Source: Theristus sp. LFF4_11
Lineage: Eukaryota; Nematoda; Chromadorea; Monhysterida; Xyalidae
DNA: 64,000 nt
Assembly: GCA_030248135.1 (NCBI GenBank)
Contig: JASANC010001594.1
Coordinates: forward strand, 1 to 64,000
Reading direction: 5' to 3'
Shown here: positions 11,158-29,580 of the stretch, in pieces
How the letters are laid out: each line of letters opens with the position of its first letter
Numbering within the stretch: the first letter of the stretch is position 1
The notes under the pieces: generated by a model
Seen by the model: the letters and a program-made list of their open reading frames with translations, nothing else
What the model was told of the DNA's origin: nothing
Database searches by the model: none
Made by a program: the position numbers and the translations under genes

Positions 11158-14100
11158 GCGACAATGCTGCTTTTTTGTAAAAAAAGTGTCGAACTTTAAA
11201 CAGTGTGAGAGTGAGGCAACAAGTGAAACCTGAAATTTCCAATAATTCCAACCATGTTTCAGTCAGTTTACAATTCAAAAAAGCCCACGCAATTTATGTC
11301 GTACGCCCACCTCCGCCAATAAGTGCACACATGACACGATACACAAAGTGCATGTTCAGAACAGATTTGTGTTTTCTGCTTTTCTGAAATAAACTGAGCG
11401 TTTGTTATGGAAAATAAAACTGGTAAATAAAACTGTCACACATAAATGTCACACAAAACTGTTTCAAACATAACAATTTTTTTCATTTTGTGCATTTCCT
11501 TGCGGCCATGGAAGGCGATTGATTGTTGAAGGAACGCTCTTTTAAATGATTGATAATAATCTTTCAAAAACTCCGATGTGTCATTCGTCTTGCTGGAATG
11601 TGCAGAAGCCATGTTGGTGACTGTTTGGAGCTTCCATCTTTCAGCTTTTTGACGTTATTTCCTGCATTCCCAAACTTCCTGTGGCCGTGGCTTTTCTTCA
11701 GTCGTGTCAGTTATTCGTTCTTCGTATTGCCGTAAAGTTGGCTGCATCTCTGAAACTAATAGTAGTTTTGTTTGTTTTTTTAAGACTTCCATTTTTTCTG
11801 AATAAAGTTCAGCAAACAAGAAAACCGCCAACAATAATAAACAAAGCGTGTTGTCTTTGTCTGTTTAGTCGACCGTTCATTACGGGCGTTTGTTGTTCAG
11901 TGAGACCGCGCGCGGGTTCATAAGTCCCGCAAAAGTTGATACAAGCTGGTGCCAGACGCACGCACGCGCATTGATTTATTTGTATTGGCCTATTATTCTC
12001 TGGCGCTGCGCTTCGAGTCGTAGCCTGGGGTCGAATTATTGTATCCAATTTCTTCGTCCGTAAAGTTTAGCTTTTTTCGCATTTTGACTTGAAGCGACCG
12101 GAATAAAAAGTACCAATACCAGAATAAACATAAGGTCTGCTTTTTTCAGTTTCCTCGCATTTATTATTATGCCTTTTCTCACCTTTTCGCGGTAAATCGT
12201 ATCAACCGTCATTGCTGCTGGACAATAATAATTCATAAATGAAAAAAAAGATCACAGAATGAGTGCCGATGCTCAGGATGTCAGGAATATGCGGCTTGAC
12301 GTCTAAGAAGCTTTTATTATTATCATAGCGCTCTTTATTTTCTCAAATGACAACACATCTGCATTTCACGCATTTGAAAAACTTTTCCGCCACATTTTGC
12401 TATGATTCAATAAGTGTTTCTTTCTCTGAGAGCCAAATAAATCCAAAACGAATTCAAATGTCATGCACAGCAGGTTTTTTTGTGAACTTTTGTATTTTTC
12501 CCCAGTTCTTTTTTTAAACGTAATTTATGCGAAAAAAAAACCTTCTCACACCGCTCAGCAAAAATATCATTGGAATAAAACAGATCAAAATTCACATGTG
12601 AACAACAACAGTATTGTTATTTACCTGTTACTTATTTGTTTGCCGACACAACTTCAATGCAATATATAATATGTGAAACAGAATTTATATGCGCAAAAAA
12701 TAATGCACATTTATAAAGCATCATAAAAATGCCAAAGCACCGTCAGCGGCAGCAGACGCACGCCAGGCGCTCTGCATTTTTTCTGCTGTTTACTGTTCAA
12801 ACATTCGCGTGTGGGCTGGGTGGGATTGGATTTTCTTTACGCTGAACAAATGCGAATAGTTCGCAGAATTACATCGTATACATCAACAATATATTGTATT
12901 TATAACAAATTACTATTGCACATTGTCACTTCACATTCTCGCGAAACTTGAGCTCTTGTCCTTCTGTCTCGTGGGACCCTCAGATTTCAGTTTCGAACAC
13001 ATTACAGTGTTGTTTTTATCAATGGTTTTTACATTTTCGTAGTTATTCCACCGTATTGTCGGTGTGTTTTCGGCATTGTTGCATCGTGTTACAATTCTTC
13101 CTCCTATGCAGCTAAATATTTTCTTGCTTCATGCAGTTTTCAGAGCGCTTTAGCACGGTAAACAATGGGCAACCACAACAGGTACAGCGGTGTGCCATAA
13201 TCTGCACTTCCTGCAATGGAGAGAGCAAATCGAGACCGCACAATCAGCAAGCAATTCAAATGTTCAAATGTTTTGTGTGCCTGTCAGCTGTTGAGCACTT
13301 CATCAATCCAGTTTTGCCGCGCAAATAATTTAGATAAATGGGATACATTTTCAGACAAACTTTCAAAACGTGTGTTGTTTTCGATAAATCATTTTCATTG
13401 TTAGTTTTACGGCGTTTTATTCAGTTTTACGTTGTATAGATAATAGTTTCTTTTGTTTTACCCGCAAAGTTTCTTTTGAAACGAAATCAAAACTTCTTAA
13501 AGATCACAATGGACATTGCTCAAGCAGGATTTTACAGAATGTTATTGCTATTATTGCTCAATGAGTCAATCGCGCTGCGTTCGGCAAAAATGTGTTTTCA
13601 ATTTGTCCGTGTGATGCACAGGACGTGGTCAGTTGTTTTTTCTTTTCCGGTTGATAATGAGTAAACAGAGGCATTATCATATTCTGAATATGTTTTCCGA
13701 ATGAGTTGAATTTCCACATCGTTCAAAACGTGCCAAAATCAATTAGATTTTTTGTCTGCCTGTGACACTGAGAAGAACAAACGGAACAAACAACTCAATT
13801 CAATTGTGAGTAAACCAGTGGAATTACTCAGCAAAAAGTTGAGTGATTTTGTTAAAAGAGTGAATTCCAAAAGCAGACTGGAAAGCCAACTGCACAAACT
13901 TTTTTACGCTGTGGTTTTGTTGATTGACTCACCTTTAGTTCTTTATTTAAAAAACTTTATTTCCTATTAAAAAGCACCACAATTATTGTTGTCTGCAGCC
14001 ACAAACAATTTTGTGAACAATTCTCTGTTATCAATCTATTTTGTACTATAATGTAATTATAAAAATCAAATTGCAGACAGCAAATAATAATACACAGAAC

Positions 14101-14217
14101 AGTCATCGCCACACCAAGCAGCTGTGCAACGCACACGGACACGCAAAACCAGTCAACAAAAAAGGGTGATGGCAAAACGTCAGCACATTTATTGAGCGGC
14201 CGTTGAGCGCAAAAAAC
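11158..14217. other. 3-kb stretch without a supported gene
   Basis: AT-rich with many stop codons in all frames. The minus-strand ORF at 13957-14577 is antisense to the first aminopeptidase exon and is not treated as a gene. The promoter of the aminopeptidase gene presumably lies at its right end; I see no convincing core element. Confidence 0.4.
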
Positions 14218-19123
<4,906 letters not shown>

Positions 19124-19939
19124 AACACACCTGGCAGGGTTTTCTGAAATCTTGGTCTAAATTATTTTCCTAGTGGTTTCATTTCAGTCCAGTTCACCTG
19201 CTGGTTCTTTTCAGTCCACCAGTCAAAGTAATGTACTTCATGGGGTTTGATGCAATTGGAATTCACGACAGAAAACGTTTTATTTTGGCTTTCTTTAGAT
19301 TCATTAAGAAAACCGGTATGTACAAGAACTCAAACCCATATTTATTCGTTTCTGTTATTACGATTTGTGTTTTAACTGTTAAGCTTAGATTTTGATGCCT
19401 TAAAATTGGTTGCATTAAAAACCCAGTTGTTTTCAAACACGGTTGTTGTTATAACTGTGGCAATTTCCTTAAATGCAAAAAAATGAATCAAAACGTTGGA
19501 ACGGCGCTTTTTGGTGTGATTTAATAGTTGGCTATTTGCGAATGCAAATGCAGCGGGAAACAAATGGGCTACAAGAAAATGCAAAGATACAAGACTTCGC
19601 ATGTCATGATGAAGCTCAATAACGTACACTATAACGTAGTGGGATGGATTAAAATTGCGGTTCTCATGTGTTTGTTATTTTTTTATCAATCAACGCCGTT
19701 GCTTTGAGATTTTGAAATTTGCGTTTGTGCGTCATATGCACCTTCGTATGCAACCAACTTGAATCAATATAAGCTTTATTTCAATCCTTTAGCTCAAAAA
19801 AATTGGTCAGTGAAAAATATTTAAGAAATACAACTGAACATGAAAAAGGTCATAACATTTTTGGTAGATCAAAAAGTTACTAGCAAATGTTCTAAAAAAG
19901 AAAATAATGTTAAGGGAAGCCCAACCAAATCTGTTTCGT
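19124..19939. other. intergenic between aminopeptidase and CHH-like gene A
   Basis: No supported gene. On the minus strand an AATAAA word at 19775-19780 lies about 160 nt past the stop codon of CHH-like gene A and may be its poly(A) signal. Confidence 0.45.
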
Positions 19940-20651
19940 TCACGTTCTACTCAGACTGTTGTAGCATTCCAGAAACAACTCGTTCTGGAAGCAGTTTTTC
20001 CTGAAATATGCATGTCGTGAAGGTGGTTATAACAATATTTTCTTCAGTCAGAGTCAGGTTACTCGTAGTAACGCCAACTCGGTTGCAGCTTTTGTTGCTC
20101 ACCGGCAGTTGTGATGCAAGTTGATGTCGTTGTTGCTGTAGGTGCTGTGGCACGTCTGGCAGATGGTGTCCAGCAAATCGTGCACGGATTCGTGCTCTGG
20201 CTTGTCCGTGATGATGCACTGCAAAGGTTGGCAGAAGTTTTGGAACATCAAATGGGATTCGCTGATTCCTGGAATGACAGTGAAAGCGAGTTGCTCACCG
20301 GTGGTGGCGTGGGGGCGGGGCTTGCGGTGGCCGTGGACGCCTCCGGGTTGTCTCTGCTCTCCAACCACGCTCTGTATTGATTGACGTAGCTGTACAGCTC
20401 CGAATTCGCACCAGCGTTCATGCGTCTGATCAGATCTGCTTTGTAGCTGCTCATTGTCGTCGTCACGTCTCCATTGGCCGTGGCTGCTTCAGCGTCAGAT
20501 GCTGCAACGTTGAGCGTTCATTGTTGGCAGTGAACATGGGAAACACAAAGAATCACTGGACAACAAACGTACATCGTTTTGGACGTATCCAATAGCCAAC
20601 AGAGTTGCCCATTACCAGGCCTGTGATCAGAACAAATACGTAAACTTGCAT
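19940..20651 (-). CDS. CHH/ITP-family neuropeptide precursor, gene A
   Basis: Secreted peptide-hormone precursor of the crustacean hyperglycaemic hormone / ion transport peptide superfamily, 152 residues. Exons 20651-20573, 20501-20299, 20218-20103 and 20000-19940 join with matching phases. Exon 1 encodes a signal peptide (MQVYVFVLITGLVMG) and a dibasic RPKR site. Exon 2 is a polar propeptide ending in a Pro-rich TPAPTPPP-like stretch. Exons 3-4 encode the six-cysteine domain with spacing C-18-C-2-C-14-C-3-C-8-C, including ICQTCHSTYSNND and CRKNCFQNELFLEC. This matches the family's CxxC, CRxxCF and C-x8-C pattern, with a longer third loop than the usual 12. The splice site splitting the Arg before the fifth cysteine is shared with gene B. 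No amidation Gly follows the last Cys. Receptor and physiology cannot be read from sequence. Confidence 0.85.
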
Positions 20652-21187
20652 TGTTGCTTTGACGGAGCGTTGGACAGAGCTTGTGTTCGCGGGCAGTTTA
20701 GTTTGCTAGACGTGCATAATAAAGAGTACATAGAGAGTCTGATTCTAAGAATAAAAAGGGGTTGATCCGACAAACAGCAATTATTCCAATGAAAACTACT
20801 GGCCATCAACCGTTGGAAACTAACTCGAATCGCCGAAAACTTATGGTATAAATACCAAACAGAATCATGAATTGTTGAAGACGTGTACGTTTGTGCATTA
20901 TCAATGATCATGAAAAGTTTTAAAGATATGGTATTTATTGTCAGAGATTGCATTATCTGACCAATGTTTTGTTGTTCCTGATTTTGGTCGTCTAGTCTAG
21001 ACTTTACGTATAAACCATGTTACGTAGTTGCCTTATTTCCGTCTCGTCACAAGTGTTTTGAATTTGTTATATGTACCGCTGTTTGTGAGATTGGCTAACA
21101 ATTGAAATACATGTTTTTGTGGTTTTGAATGGCAAAGTTGTACTAAGATCAACTATATAGAATAAAATGTATACAAGTGTCAGCGTA
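20652..21187. other. upstream region of CHH-like gene A, nothing else seen
   Basis: AT-rich, no supported gene. Expected to hold the promoter of gene A; no specific motif identified. Confidence 0.35.
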
Positions 21188-21376
21188 AAGGCCCGTTTAT
21201 ACCTGACATATGCAGACGTATGTACGTCGACGTAGGTCAGGTGCGAACGAACGCAAATCCTAAAACTAGACGTGACGTGCCGGCACGGGCCGTATTGCTA
21301 GGTTTTTTGCAATAAGAACGAAACGTGACGTGACGTGACGTGACGTATGCGCATACGTCAGGTATAAACGGGCCTT
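21188..21376. mobile_element. 189-bp inverted-repeat element (MITE) with ACGTGA array
   Basis: Terminal inverted repeats of about 26 bp start AAGGCCCGTTTATACCTGAC and end with its complement, GTCAGGTATAAACGGGCCTT. Inside is a CGTGA x4 run next to a TATGCGCATA palindrome. I could not identify a target duplication, so the superfamily stays open. Confidence 0.8.
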
Positions 21377-23052
21377 CAGAATTCCAGCAGTGTAAAAGTC
21401 TCTGTTTTCAAATGATGTACTCGTAGTTGCTTGATCAGAAATTATGCCGACTGTTCTTTCGCTGGATTCTTTATATATGCGAATTTTGTAAAGGTTAATG
21501 AAGCCTTTTAAAATGCGCGAACGTGCGAATGGGATATGGGAACTGTTTTGTTAAACAGAGAAGGGAACAATATATTTGATAACAAAAGGTAATTAACGCA
21601 AGCTGACTCACATGAAACTTGTGTGGGTTTAAAAACATGCACACGTGAACATATTTCGTTATAAAAAGTACCATATATGTACATTTGTAGGTACAATAAT
21701 ATCTGTAGCAAACAACATTATTCAGGCTTCAAAACAAGTTGCAGTTGAAAAGTTCATGTTCCATAAAGAGTTTTGAATGCGCCGTTAATGAAACTACATT
21801 TGTATGAAGCTCTGTCCCGCTTACTCGACGTTTAATGAAGTTTGTAGTTTGTACCCTTCATGAGTGAGCATATGAATCAAAGTTGTGTGTCACGTACATT
21901 TCCAAAAAAAATTTAACATAAGCTACAGAAATTAGGGCGTGAGAAAAAACACTTTGACAACATATGTTGTAAAAATTAAAATCCTGAAACATACCGCCGC
22001 CCTGCCTGCTAATCACATGTCACATACAGTCATTAACTCATCACTCTTCACACTTCACTTTAGCTTTCTTCATTCACATGCTTTGATATTCACATTCACA
22101 TACACACATTATGTAGTTGCTTTGATTGTTTTTGATTCAGTTAATTAATTTTGCACGTTCTTTCGTTGCATGCGGAAGAGAGAGCTCATAACGAATGACC
22201 CAACTCAACTACCAACCTGACTTTCTTGGGTTTATTCATGATTTATAATATACCGTATTAAAGTCAGATCTATGCCAAAATCAGATCCACTTGCGATGTC
22301 ATGTGCGAAACGAACGTCAACACTTTCTGTACAACTTTTAAAAAATACATACGGTATGGTACATACAGTAAATAAGTAAAACAATTCTTCGGGCCAATAA
22401 GGCTCACAACATCGACTCTCAAACACACAACCATGGAGTCGTGAAAAAGTACTGTACCAACGCGTTCAGAGTACCAGCCACAAGCATAAATAATGACACG
22501 CAGAAAAAAAATACAGATGCAGATTCAGATGCAAATGTTCGTGCAGATATTGATGCACAGATGCAGATGCTCAAATCCGTGCACATAAATTTTTGCTTAG
22601 ATGAATATTTTTTTGCTTAAATATTTTTTTGCTTGGAAATTTTAAACCTGATTTCTGCACGGCACGGTTTTGTGCATCTGGATCAAGTTTCTACGTGGAA
22701 ACTACAGCGATGTCACGCACTGTTACGCATTAATTGATAATTGTTCATTGTTCAACATCCATAATTGAGATCGTTTAGTTTTCGTAAAAAAATGCATTGA
22801 ATAATCTGCTGCAGTAGTTGTTTAAACATAAAAAGCGTTAAGATAAGTTATGTATATACATGTATATCTCGGATTTTTTCGTAATTTAACAATAAGCAAT
22901 TTCATTGTTGCAAACACAACACAAAAAACACACCGGTGATTAATCAAATACAATTGATGATCCACTGACCAACAAATGAAATTGTCACCTAAGCTGATGG
23001 TTTTCAGTTTTCACAACTGTATTTTTGCACATTTCCCTACATATTTACAAGG
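21377..23052. other. intergenic, no supported gene
   Basis: Short ORFs only. A CAGATG-rich short-period stretch lies at 22505-22580. Confidence 0.4.
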
Positions 23053-23741
23053 TCACTTTCTGACCACGTAGTAAACGAGGTAACGTTGCTGCTGAGCCCG
23101 GCTGGTGCGCACGGGTACCATCGGGTTGCTCGTCGTGCCACCGCTCGAGAACACGCTTGTACAGGACTTGAACGTGTCGTTGTTGAAGCAGTTCTTCCTG
23201 GAAACCGTCACATCAATTACGTAGTTCAAAAGATAAAGTTCGCTGTGTGCGGTTTCGCCCGGTAGACGCATACCGCGGTGCCGCCTGAGTCAACAAACCT
23301 TTGCAATCACACTCACACTGAAGCAACAACTGATGACCAAGACGACAATGTTGCATTGAAGTCGTACAGTAATACAACTAAACATTGATCAATGCAGCAA
23401 GTGTTCAGTATTCTACCGACCGACAATTCATGCGTAGGTTCGGGTCGTTGTTTGAGAACGTGCTGTGGCACACATCACAGACGTTGTCCATCAGCGAATG
23501 CACAGCTTCATTCTTGTAAATCTCGCACTCCTGTTCTCCATCGTTCTGCGCCGCGTCGCCTCGCTTCGACACAACCTGAGAACGCGTTAAATTGGATTTC
23601 ACAATTCACCAAAGAAAAAGCACTTTTTTTAAATGCAACCCATTAGATGCGAACCTGATACAGAACGACGGCGCTTTGTGGCCGTGCGTCGACGGGCGTC
23701 AACAGACCGGCATAAAACACGAGCATCACACCAAGCAGCAT
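23053..23741 (-). CDS. CHH/ITP-family neuropeptide precursor, gene B
   Basis: Second, diverged CHH/ITP-type precursor, 128 residues. Exons 23741-23655, 23575-23421 and 23197-23053 join in phase. Exon 1 is a signal peptide (MLLGVMLVFYAGLLTPVDA). A dibasic SKR site precedes the mature peptide (GDAAQNDGEQEC). The six cysteines follow the same order as gene A: EC, NVCDVCHSTFSNNDPN, NCRKNCFNND, KSC. The Arg before Cys5 is split by an intron at the same place as in gene A, so the two are paralogues about 2.4 kb apart on the same strand. Unlike A it lacks the long propeptide and has a 35-residue tail after the last Cys. I chose the ATG at 23741 because it gives a clean signal peptide; an in-frame ATG at 23870 would add 43 residues. 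Confidence 0.85.
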
Positions 23742-26700
23742 GACGTGCCTGTGCTGATCACGTTGATGTAGTCGTACGCACGGTGATGTTGCCTTGCGTG
23801 TGCATGATGTACTCCGTTGATGTTGCACTGGTGCCATCTCGATGTTGCATGATGTCGTTGCATGATACATGATGGTGACTAGCGCTCGTTAATGATGCTC
23901 AAACGTCAAAAGTTTTCTTTTTTTAACCGTTTTTTTGTTTATTTGTGTTGATGACTTGAATTTCCACCTCCGCTTTTTTATGACGACAGACTTTAAGGAG
24001 ACGATAACTTCTGTACCGTATCGTATGATACACAACTGTCTGATACTGTCTTCCAAATTGTGATGACCTGAAATGTGAGAACGCAAACTAATTTTATGCG
24101 GTATCAAAAGGCACAGTTTTCACGAGAACATGGTACAATTGTGGATTTACTGTGCGTGTTATATTACTCAACCTAAAAGCTTCACAAATTGAATTTATAA
24201 AGGTCGCAATTTTGTGGAGCGATTTCGGGTTACATGTTTTGAATTAGGCTCAATTTTCGAAATGAAACACCGACTACGGTTTTTCAAAACATGTAGCAAA
24301 ACAGCAAAGTCTGCAATAAAATTAGTGCATCTTCTGTAAACAAAAGACAGGATTTGCATGAACACTGAATAATGATTTTGCTGATAAGCACAAAAACAAA
24401 GGAAGAAAGGTTGCGTTCTAAGATAATAAGATAAAACAACAAAAATCACGTAAGTAATATTATAGTCAATAACGAACAATGTAACAATTGCCTTACTACA
24501 AGCTTGCACAATCAACCGAAACGTTGCTCATGAAAGCAGTTTCCTGACATAGGCCGCCCACTAGAGACAACCGCATTCCGAAAATAAACATGCGAAGAAA
24601 GAAGGTGCGAGACAAAAACAAAAAGGAGCAAAAACTTGTTTACTGCACGTGTTCAGCGGCTCAGCCTTGACGGCGCCCACGGTAAAAAAGCAGATTTAAC
24701 AAAATAAATTGAGAAAAACCAACAAAATACAATCCATTACACAAAATTACGTCAGTTGTATAATCGGGCACGCAAAAACGCATGATGATACACATTGCAA
24801 CGTTGAAGTAAACATAAAAAACAGTGGTCATAAGCGGATATAACTGGAACTGGGATTGATCAGGCATATCTTACGCCCACATTTATCAAATTCATGTACT
24901 TATCGGTGTTTTCTTGGCAAGATATTGATGATTCATGGAATGTGAAAATAAATTTTAACTGTTGAATGGACACAACGCTTGGAGGTCACGGGGTGGACAT
25001 TATAACCAAATGAAAACCCTGTAAATTTTTCGCATATTTTCACTGGGTGGGGTCCCTTACTCTGTTATCATGAATGTAAGTCCATGGTGAAAGCAAATTG
25101 TTGAAGGTACAGTTGATTAAATTTAACGCGGTTTGTTTAAGAAAAATTTGAGGAATGCACTTTATTGGGTTGAAAAAAGACATTTCAATTTCGACAAACA
25201 TTTTATTTTTGCATACACGAAAATGTGTATTTAGGAAACGTAAATTAGAAAAACAACTGGTTTTTACAAGGTCAATCAACATTCAAAAAGATGTTTACGA
25301 ACAAAAACAAGGTCATAAGTGAAAGTCGACTCAATATTTGACCAGCACAAAAAACATTTGTTTTTCTGTGGCAAACAAGTAAGATAAATAAATGATGAGT
25401 CTTAGAATATTTTTGTCGATAAATTCATGCAAAATTCAATTATAATCAATCTGGGTGGAACTTTTCTCAGATCCACATCGGGCCGTATGTGTTTTGTGAT
25501 CAAGTCAGATTTGCATCTTCTCACCCAAAACAAACCGCAGATATTATTTTAATTGAATTTCCTGCACCACACAACGTCTCTTCACGAAAAAAAAGTAGTG
25601 CAAACAAACAGAAGCCTAGCTTTAAGCGACTTGAAGAAGAAGCCCAATTATTCAAATGGATTTTCATCGAAAACACGTTTTTACATGTGTGACGTCATAG
25701 TGACATGTTAGGCTGTCGCTAATATTAACAGACAAAAAATGACACAAAAATGGTTGCTTGCTAGTTGAACCAAATTATGTAGCCACAACTGTAAATTATT
25801 GTTGCACCGGTTCGGATTGATGAACATGTAGGTATGGCAGACGTTGAAAAAGTCACACGCTACACGCAGTTTTCTGTTCACTAGTTGTTCAATTTAGTTC
25901 TTTCGTTCCAGCTTTCAAAAAATGTGGAATAAAAAAGCACAGGCCTGTCACGAAAAAATACTCATTTAGCGTCAAGAGATTCCATTAGAGCGTGTTAAAC
26001 TCCAAAACAACCGCAACAAACGCGATGCCCAAAAACAAGTGCATTTCCAATTCCGGATCAGAACGTACTAAACACAGGACTAGTAGAATGCTGAATAGTC
26101 TGCTGCCTTACTTTGTGGGCGTAATTGGAATGAAGTTGGATGGATCCGATGGAACACTATTTGAGTTGTCGTGCGTCGAGGCAGCTTCAAAGAGAGACCA
26201 CGTGGCAATGTTTACAAATGTGTAAGACGCACGTTTTATGTGGCATGGGGGGGGGGGTGTTGGGCATTATCCAAAGCTGTTGGGAATTATCCAATTCATT
26301 ACGAAAGTTGTCACAAGCTGACAGACAAACACGTGGAATTTTATATTTTGTGACGTTAGCTGAACGTTTTTCCGGTCTTATTGCAATGCGGTTATTATTG
26401 CGATTCTAATGATTGAAAGCTTGTTATTACTTTTTGCTTTCAAAATAAATGAGTGCCCGGCACGTGGCGGTTTGAACTGTTGCAGAAAACAACACGCCAA
26501 GATATGCGTGGGAAGATGGCTGGCTTAACATGGTGAATGACCAATAAAACTTGTGTCAGATGATCTTGTTTGTTCAAAACAAACACGACCGAATGTAATT
26601 TACATGTGTTTTTTTGGATTCGATGTAACCCCAAGGCACAGCCACTTCGATGGGTTCTGCGAATGTTGAGACATCAGATAATTACGTTAATTTACAACAC

Positions 26701-27513
26701 ATGCATGAGGACTGAAAAAAGGCATGGCATTCGCGTCGTCTCAGTTTCACTTTGCTTTGAAATGCACGTGCAAACAATTAAAAGTAACCAAAGCAACATA
26801 TAAAAAGTGTACTTTCAACAATCAAGAAACATATACCGGTATTCAAACACTTTGAATATTTATATAAGGCAGCTAATACCTGTTTATTGAATTTTTAAGC
26901 TGCATTATTCATTTCATTAAGTTAATGAAAAATTTGTCGCACATCACACGTAAACAACAGCCAAAATAGCAAAATTCGGGAGCCGTGTCTGGTTTGTTGT
27001 GCAAAACATGTAAAACAAGCGAAAAGTGTGCATACGTATAAGTAAATTCAAAGCAACTTCAAAGCAAGTTCATAGCAAGTAACAAAATTTTCGTTTTAGA
27101 CAATTCGAAATTAAAACAATTTTGGAAAAATCCAAAGCAGCAGCACCAGCAGAGAGTCAACACCGTTTATGCAAAAACTGATTTTACTTTCACATTCCTT
27201 CTGCAGAGTGCAGACGCAGTTACATCTGTGATAGTAATCTTTGTTGCCGCAGCTTTGGTGGTATAATACTGTAATTCACATAAAGGGGAAGGCGTGAAAC
27301 ACAATGTTTACGGCTTGTTTCTACTTGTCTCTAGCATCTGCGTGTGCGACAAAATATGTGGCGTCCTTTCTTTTATGCAACATTCTGATATAAACACAAT
27401 GCTGGACATTACAGTGTGCATATTTTGAATTCCATTCTTGAAAATCAATGATATTATTCTAACCCGGCTGAAATCATTCACGAATTAAAGTCAAAGAAGT
27501 ACGAAAATCCTGA
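23742..27513. other. 3.8-kb stretch without a supported gene
   Basis: AT-rich with scattered ORFs below 110 residues. The minus-strand ORF 24661-24867 (68 residues, two hydrophobic stretches) is the most protein-like but has no recognisable family. A G-run lies near 26248-26258. Nothing else is supported. Confidence 0.4.
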
Positions 27514-28494
<981 letters not shown>

Positions 28495-28700
28495 TTAAAA
28501 AAGTCGGGAAGGAAAGGGAATTGGGTCAGTACCGTGGGCGAGGGGGGGGTGGGGGGGGGTACACCCCCCAGAGCACCAGAGACCGTCGGGTGGGTGGGGG
28601 TGGGTGGGGGGGGCACCGGGCCACCCCCCCTAAAACCGGGCACCCCCCCCCCCATCGGACCCCCCCCTCGAAAATTTGGCCGACACCCCCCCGCTGGAGC
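28495..28700. repeat. G/C-tract module, copy with inverted partner at 61140-61310
   Basis: Runs of 6-11 G or C separated by short words. It shares blocks such as ACCAGAGACCGTCGG, CTAAAACCGGGCACCCC and CGAAAATTTGGCCGACA with 61185-61312, there in complementary orientation. The Pro/Gly-rich ORFs are by-products. Confidence 0.8.
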
Positions 28701-28995
28701 TTCTTTTTTAAAACGCACGCGCACCACGCATCCGCATGCTCATGCTCATGATCCACTAGCGCGCGTGCACACGCTCCGGTCTCAACAAAAACTTGTTCAA
28801 AACGCAATTGTTCAGACATTTTCTTTCTTGAAAAGGCTTGGCTTAGGTTAGGATTCGGTTAGGATCAGGTTTAGCTTAGGAGTAACGGAACCGGCGCGCG
28901 TACAAATAAAAAAAAAGAGTAGGCTTTAGGATTAGAATTTAGAACTAGGTCCGTTTTAGCAATGTCCGACAACGAGTGTGTCGGTTTTTAGAAAA
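28701..28995. repeat. dispersed repeat, inverted copy at 56065-56345
   Basis: The segment with GCATGCTCATGCTCATGATC, GAAAAGGCTTGGCTTAGG and GTCCGACAACGAGTGTGTCG is matched over ~280 bp by the complement of 56065-56345, with differences. It contains irregular TTAGGATTAGG-type repeats. Confidence 0.85.
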
Positions 28996-29145
28996 GAAGG
29001 GCAACCCACCCCCCCCCCCACACACCCCATGAAATTTTGTCTGGCGGAGACCCCCCAATTGAAGAAGGATTGTAGAATACAGATTTAAAACGTATCATCT
29101 CAATTTGCTGAATTTTCCCTTGCTCTTAAGCGATAAAAACTCCCG

Positions 29146-29343
29146 TTACTGCTGGAAGCACACCTGTTCCTCTTCGTATGTCGAGTCGTAGTCGCCTTCA
29201 TGCTCTTGGCTGGTGTCAACTGTGCGTTGTCGTTTCGAAGCCTGCTCGAATGCACCACGATCCAGATTCGGCCTTTGAACGTGACGGCCGCCACGGCCGC
29301 GTCCTCTTGTGCTGCCTCGTCCGCGATTATTCGACATTGTCAC
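29146..29343 (-). CDS. small RGG-motif ORF, hypothetical
   Basis: Open frame of up to 65 residues starting MTMSNNRGRGSTRGRGRGG, then an acidic tail (GDYDSTYEEE). Arg-Gly-Gly repeats are typical of RNA-binding tails, but the protein is short and has no other domain. It lies just past the 3' end of the Penelope-like element on the same strand, and might be a first exon whose remainder is out of reach or a chance ORF. Confidence 0.3.
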   Translation of the reverse strand: MTMSNNRGRGSTRGRGRGGRHVQRPNLDRGAFEQASKRQRTVDTSQEHEGDYDSTYEEEQVCFQQ

Positions 29344-29465
29344 GAATTAGCAAAGTGAACGACAGTTGATTTGGAATTGATGATCAGAATTAATTTTGGT
29401 GACTTGAATTAATGTTCAGCAATCAATCTGAAGAAACGAAGTCAGAGTTTCAATTATAAGCAATG

Positions 29466-29560
29466 GATGAATCGATTCATGTTTCGGGCCTTAGTCGCAA
29501 ACATAAATCGATTCTCACTCACACACTGGCCCTCGTCAGTACGACGGTGTGTAAGTAAGT
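29466..29560 (-). ncRNA. hammerhead-ribozyme-like core downstream of the Penelope-like element
   Basis: On the minus strand CTGACGAGGGCC (29528-29539) is followed after a ~37-nt loop by GGCCCGAAAC (29481-29490). This gives the CUGANGA and GAAA core boxes joined by a perfect 5-bp stem II. Penelope-like elements are known to carry hammerhead ribozymes in their terminal repeats. Here a good cleavage triplet and stem III cannot be placed, so it is probably decayed. Confidence 0.4.
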
Positions 29561-29580
29561 TGACGAACGGAAAGAAAAGT

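Noticed and set aside
24661..24867. Small two-helix membrane protein on the minus strand
   Set aside because: Hydrophobic but AT-rich, no family resemblance and no splice partners; kept only as a note.
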